Below, piece after piece: positions 1 to 5,301 of a stretch of DNA of 5,938 nucleotides (within the stretch, counting starts at the first letter, position 1; each line of letters starts with the position of its first letter). The notes under the pieces are model-generated. The model saw only the letters and a list, made by a program, of their open reading frames with translations. It was not told where the DNA came from and searched no databases. The translations under genes and the position numbers were made by a program. Source of the DNA: Agromyces sp. (GTDB lineage: Bacteria; Actinomycetota; Actinomycetes; Actinomycetales; Microbacteriaceae); contig JAPSJU010000131.1 in NCBI GenBank assembly GCA_031178025.1, forward strand, positions 1-5,938. Reading direction: 5' to 3'.

Positions 1-18
1 TGCTCGTGCTCGTGCTCG
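1..18. repeat. Hexanucleotide tandem repeat (TGCTCG x3)
   Basis: Three perfect head-to-tail copies of TGCTCG lie at the very left edge, so the array may continue outside the window. The 53 bases before the first gene hold no confident CDS. One forward frame reads a short Arg/Ala-rich tail that stops at TAG 41-43, which could be the end of an upstream gene, but its codon use is poor. On the reverse strand a GTG at 53-51 could open a divergent gene. Neither can be decided from so little sequence. Confidence 0.5.
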
Positions 19-40
19 GCGGATCCCCGGTCCCCGGCTC

Positions 41-46
41 TAGACT
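41..46 (+). promoter_or_regulatory. Putative -10 element, leaderless start of the coiled-coil gene
   Basis: TAGACT fits the actinobacterial -10 consensus TANNNT and ends 7 nt before the ATG at 54, so transcription would begin at or next to the start codon. There is no Shine-Dalgarno sequence between it and the ATG. No clear -35 is seen. The in-frame codons just before the ATG include the rare TCT and AGA, which favours non-coding sequence here. Confidence 0.45.
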
Positions 47-53
47 CCGGCAC

Positions 54-1319
54 ATGCCCGACGGACTGTGGTGGTTGCCCTCGCTCCTCGTCTTCGGCGC
101 GACCGTCGCGGCGATCACCGGCGGGGTGGCCGCCATGCGGCGACGGGGCGCGCGGCGCGAGCAGGCGGCGCTCGAGTCGGGCCGCGCACTCGAGGTGCGC
201 GCGAAGGGGCTCATCGTGCAGGCCGACACGGCGGTGCGGGAGGCCGATCGCGAGGTGGCGTTCGCCGAGGTGCAGTTCGGAGCCGGGGTCGCCCGGGAGG
301 TGCGCGAAGCGCTCGAGACGGCACGACGCCGGCTGCGCGAGGCGTTCCTGCTGCAGCAGCGGCTCGATGACGCCGAGCCCGACAGCGCCGCCGAGCGGCG
401 GAGCTGGAGCGAACGGATCATCGCGCTCTGCCAGTCGGCGATCGGCGAGATCGCCGCAGCGGATGCCGCGCTCGCGACGCGTCGGCGAGCCGAGCGGGGC
501 GTGGAAGCCGACATCCCGGCGCTTCGCGACGACGCGGCAGTGCTGGCACGCCGTCGCTCGGACGCCGCAGGCACGCTCGAGCGACTGGGTACCAGGTATT
601 CGCGCTCCGCGCTCGGCTCGGCGGAGGCGGCGGCCGCCCGGGTCGATGCCGCGCTCGCCGCGGCGCACTCCGCGCTCACCGACGCCGAGGGCCGGCTCGC
701 GCGTGCGGAACCCGCCGCCGGGCTCGCCGCCGTCGCGGCCGACCAGCTCGCCCGCGCCGCGCGCGACCTCGCCGAGGTCGACGGCGCCGAATCCGAGCTG
801 TCGGCTGCGTCGGCGGACGCGGAGGCTGCAGCCACCGCACTCGACGCGGAGCTCGCCGCGGCGCGGGCGGAACGCGACGCCCAGGAGGATGCGCGCTCGC
901 AGGCCGAGCTCGGTGCGGCGATCGGCGCCGCGTCGCAGCTGCTCGCCGCACGCACCGCAACCGCGGGCGACCCGTTCGCCGAACGGGACCGGCTCCGCTC
1001 GGCACGCGACCGGCTGGAGGTCGCCCGTGCGTCGGCGCGCAACGCCCAGGGCCGGCTCGACGGTGCCCGGGGCGCGCTCGGCGGGGCGCTCGCGATCGCC
1101 GAGAGCCAGGCGAGGGTGGCGCGAGCAGCCGTCGAGCGCGGCGGGGGACGCATCGGCGCCGACGCGCGCACGCGGCTGGCGGAGGCGGAGCGGCAGCTCG
1201 TCATCGCCCGGCAGGAGCCCGACCCCGTCGCCGCGCTCGACGCCGCACGTCGCGCCGCCTCGCGAGCGAGTGACGCCGAGGCACTCGCCGCGTACGACCT
1301 CATGGGGCACGGTCGATAG
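54..1319 (+). CDS. Membrane-anchored Ala-rich coiled-coil protein, like the C-terminal half of TPM-domain proteins
   Basis: The 421-aa product starts MPDGLWW and has one hydrophobic segment at about residues 5-27, followed at once by a positive cluster (RRRGARR, 29-35), so it should be an N-terminally anchored protein with a long cytoplasmic tail. The remainder is alanine-, arginine- and glutamate-rich and strongly helical/coiled-coil. Two stretches match my memory of the C-terminal part of actinobacterial TPM-domain proteins: about residues 58-105 (helix with EVAFAEVQFG, then REAFLLQQRLDD) and about 362-400 (RGGGRIGADARTRLAEAERQL, shown only in part: GADARTRLAEAERQL). The secreted TPM domain that normally precedes the membrane segment is not seen. 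The frame stays open to the window edge with GTG codons at 6 and 12, so a larger protein truncated by the window is possible. I prefer ATG 54 because of TAGACT 7 nt upstream and rare codons before it. The function is unknown; a role at the envelope is only an inference. Downstream, 112 bp separate it from the next gene. Confidence 0.75.
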   Translation: MPDGLWWLPSLLVFGATVAAITGGVAAMRRRGARREQAALESGRALEVRAKGLIVQADTAVREADREVAFAEVQFGAGVAREVREALETARRRLREAFLLQQRLDDAEPDSAAERRSWSERIIALCQSAIGEIAAADAALATRRRAERGVEADIPALRDDAAVLARRRSDAAGTLERLGTRYSRSALGSAEAAAARVDAALAAAHSALTDAEGRLARAEPAAGLAAVAADQLARAARDLAEVDGAESELSAASADAEAAATALDAELAAARAERDAQEDARSQAELGAAIGAASQLLAARTATAGDPFAERDRLRSARDRLEVARASARNAQGRLDGARGALGGALAIAESQARVARAAVERGGGRIGADARTRLAEAERQLVIARQEPDPVAALDAARRAASRASDAEALAAYDLMGHGR

Positions 1320-1334
1320 GCGAGCGCGCCGTCG

Positions 1335-1364
1335 CGAGGGTGCACAACGCCTGCGTCGCCCTCG
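1335..1364 (+). terminator. Weak hairpin, possible terminator after the coiled-coil gene
   Basis: CGAGGG (1335-1340) can pair with CCCTCG (1359-1364), and the 18-nt loop holds a small inner stem (ACG/CGT around 1347-1356). It starts 15 bp after the stop codon. No T-tract follows, so Rho-independent termination is doubtful, and GC-rich DNA forms such stems by chance. Confidence 0.25.
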
Positions 1365-1393
1365 GCCCGGTCGGATGCGTCGCGCCTCCGACG

Positions 1394-1415
1394 ATGCGCC
1401 GGTCATGCGCCGGTC
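1394..1415. repeat. Perfect 11-bp tandem direct repeat at the promoter of the ComB-like gene
   Basis: ATGCGCCGGTC occurs twice with no spacer (1394-1404 and 1405-1415), ending 4 bp before the TAACCT -10 element. The repeat therefore covers the expected -35 region and spacer of that promoter. An 11-bp period is about one helical turn, so two copies would be on the same DNA face, as in some regulator sites. A partly similar GGATGCG lies at 1373-1379. Operator function is an inference; a simple slippage duplication is equally possible. Confidence 0.5.
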
Positions 1416-1419
1416 GCGT

Positions 1420-1425
1420 TAACCT
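1420..1425 (+). promoter_or_regulatory. Putative -10 element, leaderless start of the ComB-like gene
   Basis: TAACCT matches TANNNT and ends exactly 6 nt before the GTG at 1432. It sits in one of the few AT-containing spots of the 112-bp gap. There is no purine-rich ribosome binding site between it and the GTG, which supports both the start chosen and leaderless translation. Confidence 0.6.
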
Positions 1426-1431
1426 GTCGCG

Positions 1432-2049
1432 GTGAGCGATTCATCGGCGCCTGCCGCGCAGGGCAGATACCAGGTGCGATTCGACTGGGGTGCGGAGGGC
1501 GCGCGGCGGATCCTGCCGGGCGCACACGTCGTGGTCCTGGTGGACGCCCTCGGGTTCACGACGGCGGCCGTGCTCGCGGCCGAGCGAGGCGACCGCGCCG
1601 TGCTCGAGGGGCGCGCGGCCCCGGCGGTCGAGCAGCTCGGACTCGAGGGGGCGGTGGTGCTCGCCGCGTCCCTTCGGAATCGCACCGCCGTGGCGGAGCG
1701 CATCCTCGCACTGCAGGAGGAACGCGGGGAGCGGACGATGGTGGCGATCGCGGCGCTCGGCGGCGAGGCGGGCGGCAGCGACCTCCGCTTCAGCATCGCC
1801 GACCAGCTGACCGCGGGTGCGGTGGTGGACGCGCTCGTCGCGCTCGGCATCGATCACACCTCGCCGGAGGCCGCCGTCGCGTGCGCCGCCTACGAGGGCC
1901 TGCGGAACGCCGTCGTGCATCTCATCGGCGCCTCCGCGCGCGGCGTCGAGCTCAGCGCGGCCGGGAAGCGCGCCGAGGTGCGGCCGGCCACGGAGCGCGA
2001 CGTCTCGCGAGTCGTGCCCGAGCTGCGCGACGGGGTGTTCCGCGCCTGA
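1432..2049 (+). CDS. 2-phosphosulfolactate phosphatase (ComB) family protein, short and divergent
   Basis: The 205-aa product has ComB family features in order: an N-terminal YQVRFDWGAEGAR segment (13-25), a hydrophobic strand with the Asp-containing motif VVVLVDALGFTTAA (33-46), the LRNRTAVAERI helix (81-91), a strand ending in Gly-Glu (MVAIAALGGEAG, 103-114) followed by IADQLTAGAVVDAL (122-135), and the C-terminal SPEAAVACAAYEG (144-156) plus a final DGVF. Canonical ComB is a Mg-dependent phosphatase that removes phosphate from 2-phosphosulfolactate on the way to coenzyme M. Family members are usually around 230-245 residues. This one is shorter, and between about residues 60 and 80 I see no counterpart of the usual PNG/TNG motif region. 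Actinobacteria are not known to make coenzyme M, and no comA or comC lies nearby, so the true substrate is unknown. GTG 1432 is chosen from the -10 hexamer 6 nt upstream. It is a single-gene unit converging on the next gene. Confidence 0.8.
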   Translation: MSDSSAPAAQGRYQVRFDWGAEGARRILPGAHVVVLVDALGFTTAAVLAAERGDRAVLEGRAAPAVEQLGLEGAVVLAASLRNRTAVAERILALQEERGERTMVAIAALGGEAGGSDLRFSIADQLTAGAVVDALVALGIDHTSPEAAVACAAYEGLRNAVVHLIGASARGVELSAAGKRAEVRPATERDVSRVVPELRDGVFRA

Positions 2050-2057
2050 CCGTCGCG

Positions 2058-2070
2058 CGCGCGATGCGCG
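2058..2070. terminator. Small GC hairpin between convergent genes
   Basis: CGCGC-GAT-GCGCG forms a 5-bp stem with a 3-nt loop in the 46-bp gap between the two convergent stop codons (2049 and 2096). GGGCCCGGGC just after it (2070 onward) is also self-complementary. There is no T-run on either strand. A bidirectional termination role is suggested by position only. Confidence 0.25.
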
Positions 2071-2095
2071 GGCCCGGGCTCTGCCGGACGTCGCG

Positions 2096-2707
2096 TCAGG
2101 CGACCGCTTCGACCGCCTTGCGGGCGCGGTGGGCGCGCACCTTGGCCCGGTTGCCGCACCGCTGCATCGAGCACCACCGTCGCGTCGCGGCACGCGACGT
2201 GTCGAGGTAGACGATCCCGCACTCGTCGCCATCGCACTCGCGGATCCGCTCGGCGTTGCCGCGGTCGAACAGGTCGACCGCGTCGCGCGCGATCGTGGAC
2301 AGCGCCTGGCCGACCGTCTGCACCGAGCGACCTGCCTGCCGGGAGCCGCCGGCGAGCGCCGGCGGAACGTCCGGGGTCGCGGCGTACAGGTTCACCACGT
2401 CGATGTCGACGGTGCGACCGGGTTCGCCGAGCGCTGCCGCGAGCGCCAAGCGGCCGATCGCGTCGCGCAGCGCCACGGCATCGAAGAGGTCCCGTGAGCG
2501 GGCGTCGGCGATCGCGACGGGGAAGCGCTCCCGCAACCACTCCGTGAGGTCATCGGGAGCGTGCAACCGCTCGGAGAGGCGTTCTCCGCCGACGCTGCCC
2601 GTATAGGCGAAATCGAGCGCGAACGAGCCCGAGTCGAACCACCAGCGGGCGCCCTCGGCCGTGGTGAGCCATTGCCCGACGGGGATGGAGACGGTGGAGA
2701 CGGGCAT
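2096..2707 (-). CDS. ABATE/CGNR zinc-finger putative transcription regulator
   Basis: The 203-aa product has two recognisable parts. Residues 10-62 (from VGQWLTTAEGARWWFDSG onward) and the helical middle fit the ABATE domain, named as a putative stress-induced transcription regulator domain. Residues about 155-197 form a CGNR zinc finger: C158 and C163 (RECDGDECGIVYLD), then C179 and C184 within WCSMQRCGNRAKVRAHR, followed by a basic helix likely to contact DNA. Ligand and targets are unknown. The frame extends upstream to 2851, but that would overlap the upstream gene and adds poorly typical sequence. ATG 2707 is chosen because the protein then begins right before the ABATE domain, 35 bp after the upstream stop. 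Either CAGGAT as a -10 element or AGGA as a ribosome site (8-nt spacing) precedes it. It may be co-transcribed with the SprT-like gene. Confidence 0.85.
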   Translation of the reverse strand: MPVSTVSIPVGQWLTTAEGARWWFDSGSFALDFAYTGSVGGERLSERLHAPDDLTEWLRERFPVAIADARSRDLFDAVALRDAIGRLALAAALGEPGRTVDIDVVNLYAATPDVPPALAGGSRQAGRSVQTVGQALSTIARDAVDLFDRGNAERIRECDGDECGIVYLDTSRAATRRWCSMQRCGNRAKVRAHRARKAVEAVA

Positions 2708-2714
2708 GTGTCCA

Positions 2715-2720
2715 ATCCTG
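2715..2720 (-). promoter_or_regulatory. Candidate -10 element or ribosome binding site before the CGNR gene
   Basis: On the reverse strand CAGGAT lies 7 nt before the ATG at 2707, fitting a (T/C)ANNNT -10 element with leaderless output. The same bases include AGGA, which at 8 nt from the ATG could serve as a Shine-Dalgarno sequence within an operon. The two readings cannot be told apart from sequence alone. Confidence 0.35.
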
Positions 2721-2742
2721 TCGGTGACGGTGCCGCGGCGAC

Positions 2743-3240
2743 TCAGCCGGCGGCAGCGCTCGCGGCCCGCCGCCGTATCGACGGCGAGATCTCGCGGTAT
2801 CGCCAGTCGATGAGGTTCGACTGGTCGAAGCCGCGACGGCAGAGTCCGCAACTCAACGGGCGTTGAGGTTCACGGTAGCGGAAATGCTCGTGACCGGCCG
2901 GGCACCGACCCACCCACGGCGCGAGCTCATGGGCGACGTCGCCGTCGTGCGTTCGCCGACCGACATACCCGAGGTTCGCCGCGACCGCGGCCCATCTCGG
3001 TCCGTGACCCGCACGCGGACCCGCGATGGCGTGCGCCACCTCGTGCAGCAGGATCTGGTGGATCTCGTCGTCGTCGTAGCGGGCGGCGAGGTAGCGGGAC
3101 ACCGAGATGCGCTTCTCCGTGTAGTTGCAGAGCCCGGCTCGCTTCTTCGCGTTGTCGAAGCCGAAGGTCCACGTCGCCGCGTCGAGATGCAGCGCGATGA
3201 GCGCCTCAGCCCACCGACGCACCCGCTGCAGATCCGCCAT
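2743..3240 (-). CDS. SprT-like zinc metalloprotein (Spartan/SprT family)
   Basis: The 165-aa product carries the SprT-like gluzincin signature HEVAH at residues 66-70, with H66 and H70 as zinc ligands and E67 as the catalytic residue. A further histidine in GHGPRW (H79) is the expected third ligand. Before it are the family strand and basic patch (FDNAKKRAGLCNYTEKRISVS, seen in part at 28-48) and a helix DDDEIHQILL. A C-terminal zinc-ribbon-like module follows: CPAGH (C113, H117) and CGLC (C131, C134), the form I associate with actinobacterial members. Eukaryotic Spartan cuts DNA-protein crosslinks; the role of small bacterial SprT-like proteins is not well defined, so peptidase activity here is an inference. 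Its length is ordinary for the family. ATG 3240 is supported by TACGCT 6 nt upstream. The CGNR regulator gene follows after 35 bp on the same strand. Confidence 0.88.
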   Translation of the reverse strand: MADLQRVRRWAEALIALHLDAATWTFGFDNAKKRAGLCNYTEKRISVSRYLAARYDDDEIHQILLHEVAHAIAGPRAGHGPRWAAVAANLGYVGRRTHDGDVAHELAPWVGRCPAGHEHFRYREPQRPLSCGLCRRGFDQSNLIDWRYREISPSIRRRAASAAAG

Positions 3241-3246
3241 GGGATG

Positions 3247-3252
3247 AGCGTA
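3247..3252 (-). promoter_or_regulatory. Putative -10 element, leaderless start of the SprT-like gene
   Basis: On the reverse strand TACGCT matches TANNNT and ends 6 nt before the ATG at 3240, with CATCCC between and no Shine-Dalgarno sequence. No clear -35 is visible. It would start transcription independent of the sugar dehydrogenase gene upstream. Confidence 0.55.
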
Positions 3253-3255
3253 CCG

Positions 3256-3301
3256 CCGCCCGCTCCCACTCGGGAGGAGCTGGACGGCCCGGGTCGGGCG
3301 G
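3256..3301 (-). terminator. GC-rich inverted repeat after the sugar dehydrogenase gene
   Basis: CCGCCCG (3256-3262) and CGGGCGG (3295-3301) are perfect 7-bp complements. The 32-nt loop holds a further stem, CTCCC/GGGAG at 3263-3267 and 3272-3276. It fills most of the 81-bp gap between the dehydrogenase stop codon and the SprT-like promoter, where a terminator would be expected. No T-tract is present, so this is a structural candidate only. Confidence 0.35.
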
Positions 3302-3321
3302 TGGAGCGACCGATGTCGCCG

Positions 3322-4503
3322 TCAGCCCGCCCCGAGCGGCACCCGGATGAGCCGGTCGTCCCCCGGTCGCGGCGATCCGCGCCCGTCGGTGTTGTTGGTG
3401 ATCATCCACAGCTCGCCTTCGGGGCCGGCCGCGGCATCCCGGAGCCGGCCGAGCTCGCCCGCGAACCACGGCGTCGCACCGAGCGGACCGCCCGCGGTGG
3501 CCGGCGCGATCGACCAGAGCCGCTCGCCGCGGAGTGCCGCGAGGAAGAGCGTGTCGCCGACGAGCGCCAGCCCGCTCGGACTCGCCTCGGAGGTCGACCA
3601 CTGCAGCACCGGGTCGGTGAAACGGGGATCGCCCGCCTGCCCCTCGACGACAGGCCACCCGTAGTTCGCCCCGGGCTCGATGCGGTTGAGCTCGTCCCAG
3701 GAGTTCTGCCCGAACTCCGCCGCCCAGAGCGCGCCCCTGGCGTCCCAGGCGAGGCCCTGCGGGTTGCGGTGGCCGAACGAGTAGGTGTGGTTGCCGAACG
3801 GGTTGCCGGGAGCCGGCTCTCCCTCGGGGGTCATCCGGAGGACCTTGCCCGAGAGCGAGGCCGGATCCTGCGCGGCGTCGCGGTCGCCGGCATCCCCGGC
3901 GGTGGCGTAGAGGTATCCGTCCGGCCCGAACGCGATGCGCCCGCCGTTGTGGTTTCCGGCCTTCGGGATGCCCGTGAGCACGTCCTCGGCGGCACCGACA
4001 CCGAGCGAGCCGGGGGCGCCGGCCAGCGGCATCCGCACGATCCGGTTGTCGGATGCCGCGGTGAAGAACGCGTAGACGTGGCCGGCGGTGCCCACGTCCC
4101 CGGGAAGGTGAGCGATTCCGAGCAGCCCGCCCTCGCCGCCCGGCACCACGCCGGGCACCGTGCCGGCGACGCGGAGCGATCCGTCGGCGAGCACCTCGAC
4201 GAGGTTCGCCGTGTCGCGCTCGCTCACGAGCACGCCGCCGCCCGGAAGGCGCAGGATCGACCACGGCGCGTCGAGGCCCTCGGCGATCACCTCGGGCTCG
4301 CCGGAGGGGCGCAGCACGGGCGGCGCCTCGTACGGCGGCTCGGGCGACGGCGTCGGCGTCGTCGTGGGCGCGGCCGACGGCAGCACCGACGGGGTCGGCG
4401 CGGGCGCCCCGGTGCATCCTGCGACGGCGAGGGCGACGAGCGCCGTCGCGCCGAGCGTCCACGGGCGCGAGTGCGTCGTGCGCGGCAACCGGACCACCTC
4501 CAC
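3322..4503 (-). CDS. PQQ-dependent sugar dehydrogenase family lipoprotein (soluble aldose dehydrogenase type)
   Basis: The 393-aa product is a predicted exported lipoprotein. A basic n-region (R5, R8, R13) and hydrophobic core (LGATALVALAVAG) lead to the lipobox VAGC with C30 as the lipidated residue, then a Pro/Thr/Ser-rich linker (about 33-60). The beta-propeller domain follows from about residue 68 (GEPEVIAEGLDAPWSILRL region). Family signatures are GGEGGLLGIA (122-131), GNHNGGRIAFGPDGYLYA (183-200, H185 the expected catalytic base), SGKVLRM (218-224), GHRNPQGLAWD (244-254, R246 an expected cofactor contact), the acidic FGQNSWDELNRI (264-275) and NYGWP. Relatives oxidise aldose sugars outside the membrane using PQQ and calcium. 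No pqq gene is in the window, so the cofactor source is unknown. The start is uncertain: GTG 4503, GTG 4497 or TTG 4488, the last preceded at 8 nt by GGAGG; all keep the signal peptide. Confidence 0.85.
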   Translation of the reverse strand: MEVVRLPRTTHSRPWTLGATALVALAVAGCTGAPAPTPSVLPSAAPTTTPTPSPEPPYEAPPVLRPSGEPEVIAEGLDAPWSILRLPGGGVLVSERDTANLVEVLADGSLRVAGTVPGVVPGGEGGLLGIAHLPGDVGTAGHVYAFFTAASDNRIVRMPLAGAPGSLGVGAAEDVLTGIPKAGNHNGGRIAFGPDGYLYATAGDAGDRDAAQDPASLSGKVLRMTPEGEPAPGNPFGNHTYSFGHRNPQGLAWDARGALWAAEFGQNSWDELNRIEPGANYGWPVVEGQAGDPRFTDPVLQWSTSEASPSGLALVGDTLFLAALRGERLWSIAPATAGGPLGATPWFAGELGRLRDAAAGPEGELWMITNNTDGRGSPRPGDDRLIRVPLGAG

Positions 4504-4508
4504 CCCCA

Positions 4509-4514
4509 AGTGTG
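4509..4514 (-). promoter_or_regulatory. Candidate -10 element for the sugar dehydrogenase gene
   Basis: On the reverse strand CACACT fits (T/C)ANNNT and ends 5 nt before GTG 4503 or 11 nt before GTG 4497. It is a weaker case than the others here because the first base is C and a possible Shine-Dalgarno GGAGG exists further in, before TTG 4488. Confidence 0.35.
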
Positions 4515-4527
4515 GCCGCCGCTTCGG

Positions 4528-4533
4528 CAGAAT
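4528..4533 (+). promoter_or_regulatory. Putative -10 element, leaderless start of pxpA
   Basis: CAGAAT fits (T/C)ANNNT and ends exactly 6 nt before the ATG at 4540. The intervening GGGAGC is purine-rich, but only about one base from the ATG, too close for normal Shine-Dalgarno use. The element lies about where a -35 for the divergent promoter would be. Confidence 0.5.
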
Positions 4534-4539
4534 GGGAGC

Positions 4540-5301
4540 ATGCGGCCTGCGATCGACCTGAACAGCGACCTCGGCGAGTCGTTCGGGGCCTGGCGGGTCG
4601 GTGACGACGAGGCGATGTTCGGCCTCGTGTCGAGCGCGAACGTGGCCTGCGGATTCCATGCCGGCGACCCGGCCACGATGGCGGAGAGCGCGTTGCGGGC
4701 GGCGCGGCACGGCGTCGCGCTCGGCGCGCATCCCGGCTATCGCGACCTCGTCGGCTTCGGCCGGCGGGCTCTCGACACGAGCCCCGTCGAGCTCGCGGCG
4801 GAGCTGCTCGCGCAACTCGGCGCGCTCGACGGCGTGGCCCGTGCGGCGGGGGTCCGCGTCCGGTACGTCAAGGCGCACGGCGCGCTCTACCACCGGCTCT
4901 CGAGCGACGAGGTCGCGGCACGCGCCTTCGCCGAGGCCGTCGCCGCATACGACCCGACCCTGCCGATCCTCGGCGCTCCCGCGAGCGCGCTCGAACGGGC
5001 CGCGGACGCCACGGGCCTCAGGTTCGCGCGCGAGGCGTTCGTCGATCGGGGCTACGTCGCCGACGGCTCGCTCGTGCCGAGGGGCGAGCCGTCGGCGATC
5101 GTCGACGACCCCGCCGCCGCCGCCGATCGCGCGCTGGAACTCGCCGAGACGGGAGGCATCACCGCCGACGACGGCAGCCGGGTGGAGCTCGCGCCCGATT
5201 CGCTGTGCCTGCACGGGGACACCCCGGGAGCGGTCGACATGGCCCGCGCCGTGCGCGCCGCGCTCGAGGGGGCCGGCTTCGAGATCCGGACGTTCGCGTG
5301 A
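4540..5301 (+). CDS. pxpA: 5-oxoprolinase subunit A (LamB/YcsF family)
   Basis: The 253-aa product matches PxpA along its full length (the E. coli protein is about 244 aa). PxpA is the component of the PxpABC ATP-dependent 5-oxoprolinase that handles 5-oxoproline (pyroglutamate), an unavoidable damage product of glutamine and glutamate, returning it to glutamate in the cytoplasm. Signatures seen: IDLNSDLGESFG (5-16), SSANVACGFHAGDP (31-44), GAHPGYRDLVGFGRR (62-76), VKAHGALYH (110-118), EAFVDRGYVADGSLVPRG (165-182) and LCLHGDTPGA (222-231). In the fourth motif the usual Pro of VKPHG is Ala and the usual Asn after Tyr is His, mild changes that leave the histidine in place. ATG 4540 puts the protein two residues before the conserved IDLN block and fits the upstream -10 hexamer. 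The stop overlaps the start of pxpB by 4 bp, pointing to coupled translation. Confidence 0.95.
   Translation: MRPAIDLNSDLGESFGAWRVGDDEAMFGLVSSANVACGFHAGDPATMAESALRAARHGVALGAHPGYRDLVGFGRRALDTSPVELAAELLAQLGALDGVARAAGVRVRYVKAHGALYHRLSSDEVAARAFAEAVAAYDPTLPILGAPASALERAADATGLRFAREAFVDRGYVADGSLVPRGEPSAIVDDPAAAADRALELAETGGITADDGSRVELAPDSLCLHGDTPGAVDMARAVRAALEGAGFEIRTFA

Noticed and set aside
1..53. In-frame GTG starts at 6 and 12 for the coiled-coil gene.
   Set aside because: Not fully excluded, but the added residues look unlike a signal peptide or TPM sequence and include rare codons next to a promoter-like hexamer.
367..1422. Forward open frame of 351 codons inside the coiled-coil gene.
   Set aside because: It is a +1 frame shadow, Arg/Ser/Pro-rich with no domain, and the host frame has the helical heptad-like pattern and better codon use.
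1441..2232. Reverse open frame of 263 codons opposite the ComB-like gene.
   Set aside because: It has an antisense-type composition, overlaps the recognised ComB and CGNR coding regions, and lacks a plausible start signal.
2708..2851. N-terminal extension of the CGNR protein by 48 residues.
   Set aside because: It would overlap the 3' end of the SprT-like gene by 109 bp and adds sequence unlike the ABATE family; ATG 2707 has a proper upstream signal.
3256..3301. Inverted repeats and palindromes as ends of a mobile element.
   Set aside because: There is no transposase, no target-site duplication and no change in composition; a GC-rich terminator-like structure explains the repeat better.
2863..4539. 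Very long forward open frame antisense to the SprT-like and dehydrogenase genes, joining in frame to pxpA (812 codons in all).
   Set aside because: The translation upstream of 4540 is an Arg/Pro/Gly-rich, low-complexity product of GC-rich antisense DNA with no domain; recognisable PxpA begins exactly at ATG 4540.
4504..5214. Upstream extension of the reverse dehydrogenase frame to a 630-residue protein.
   Set aside because: It is antisense to well-supported pxpA, and the signal peptide and lipobox show that the real start is near 4503-4488.
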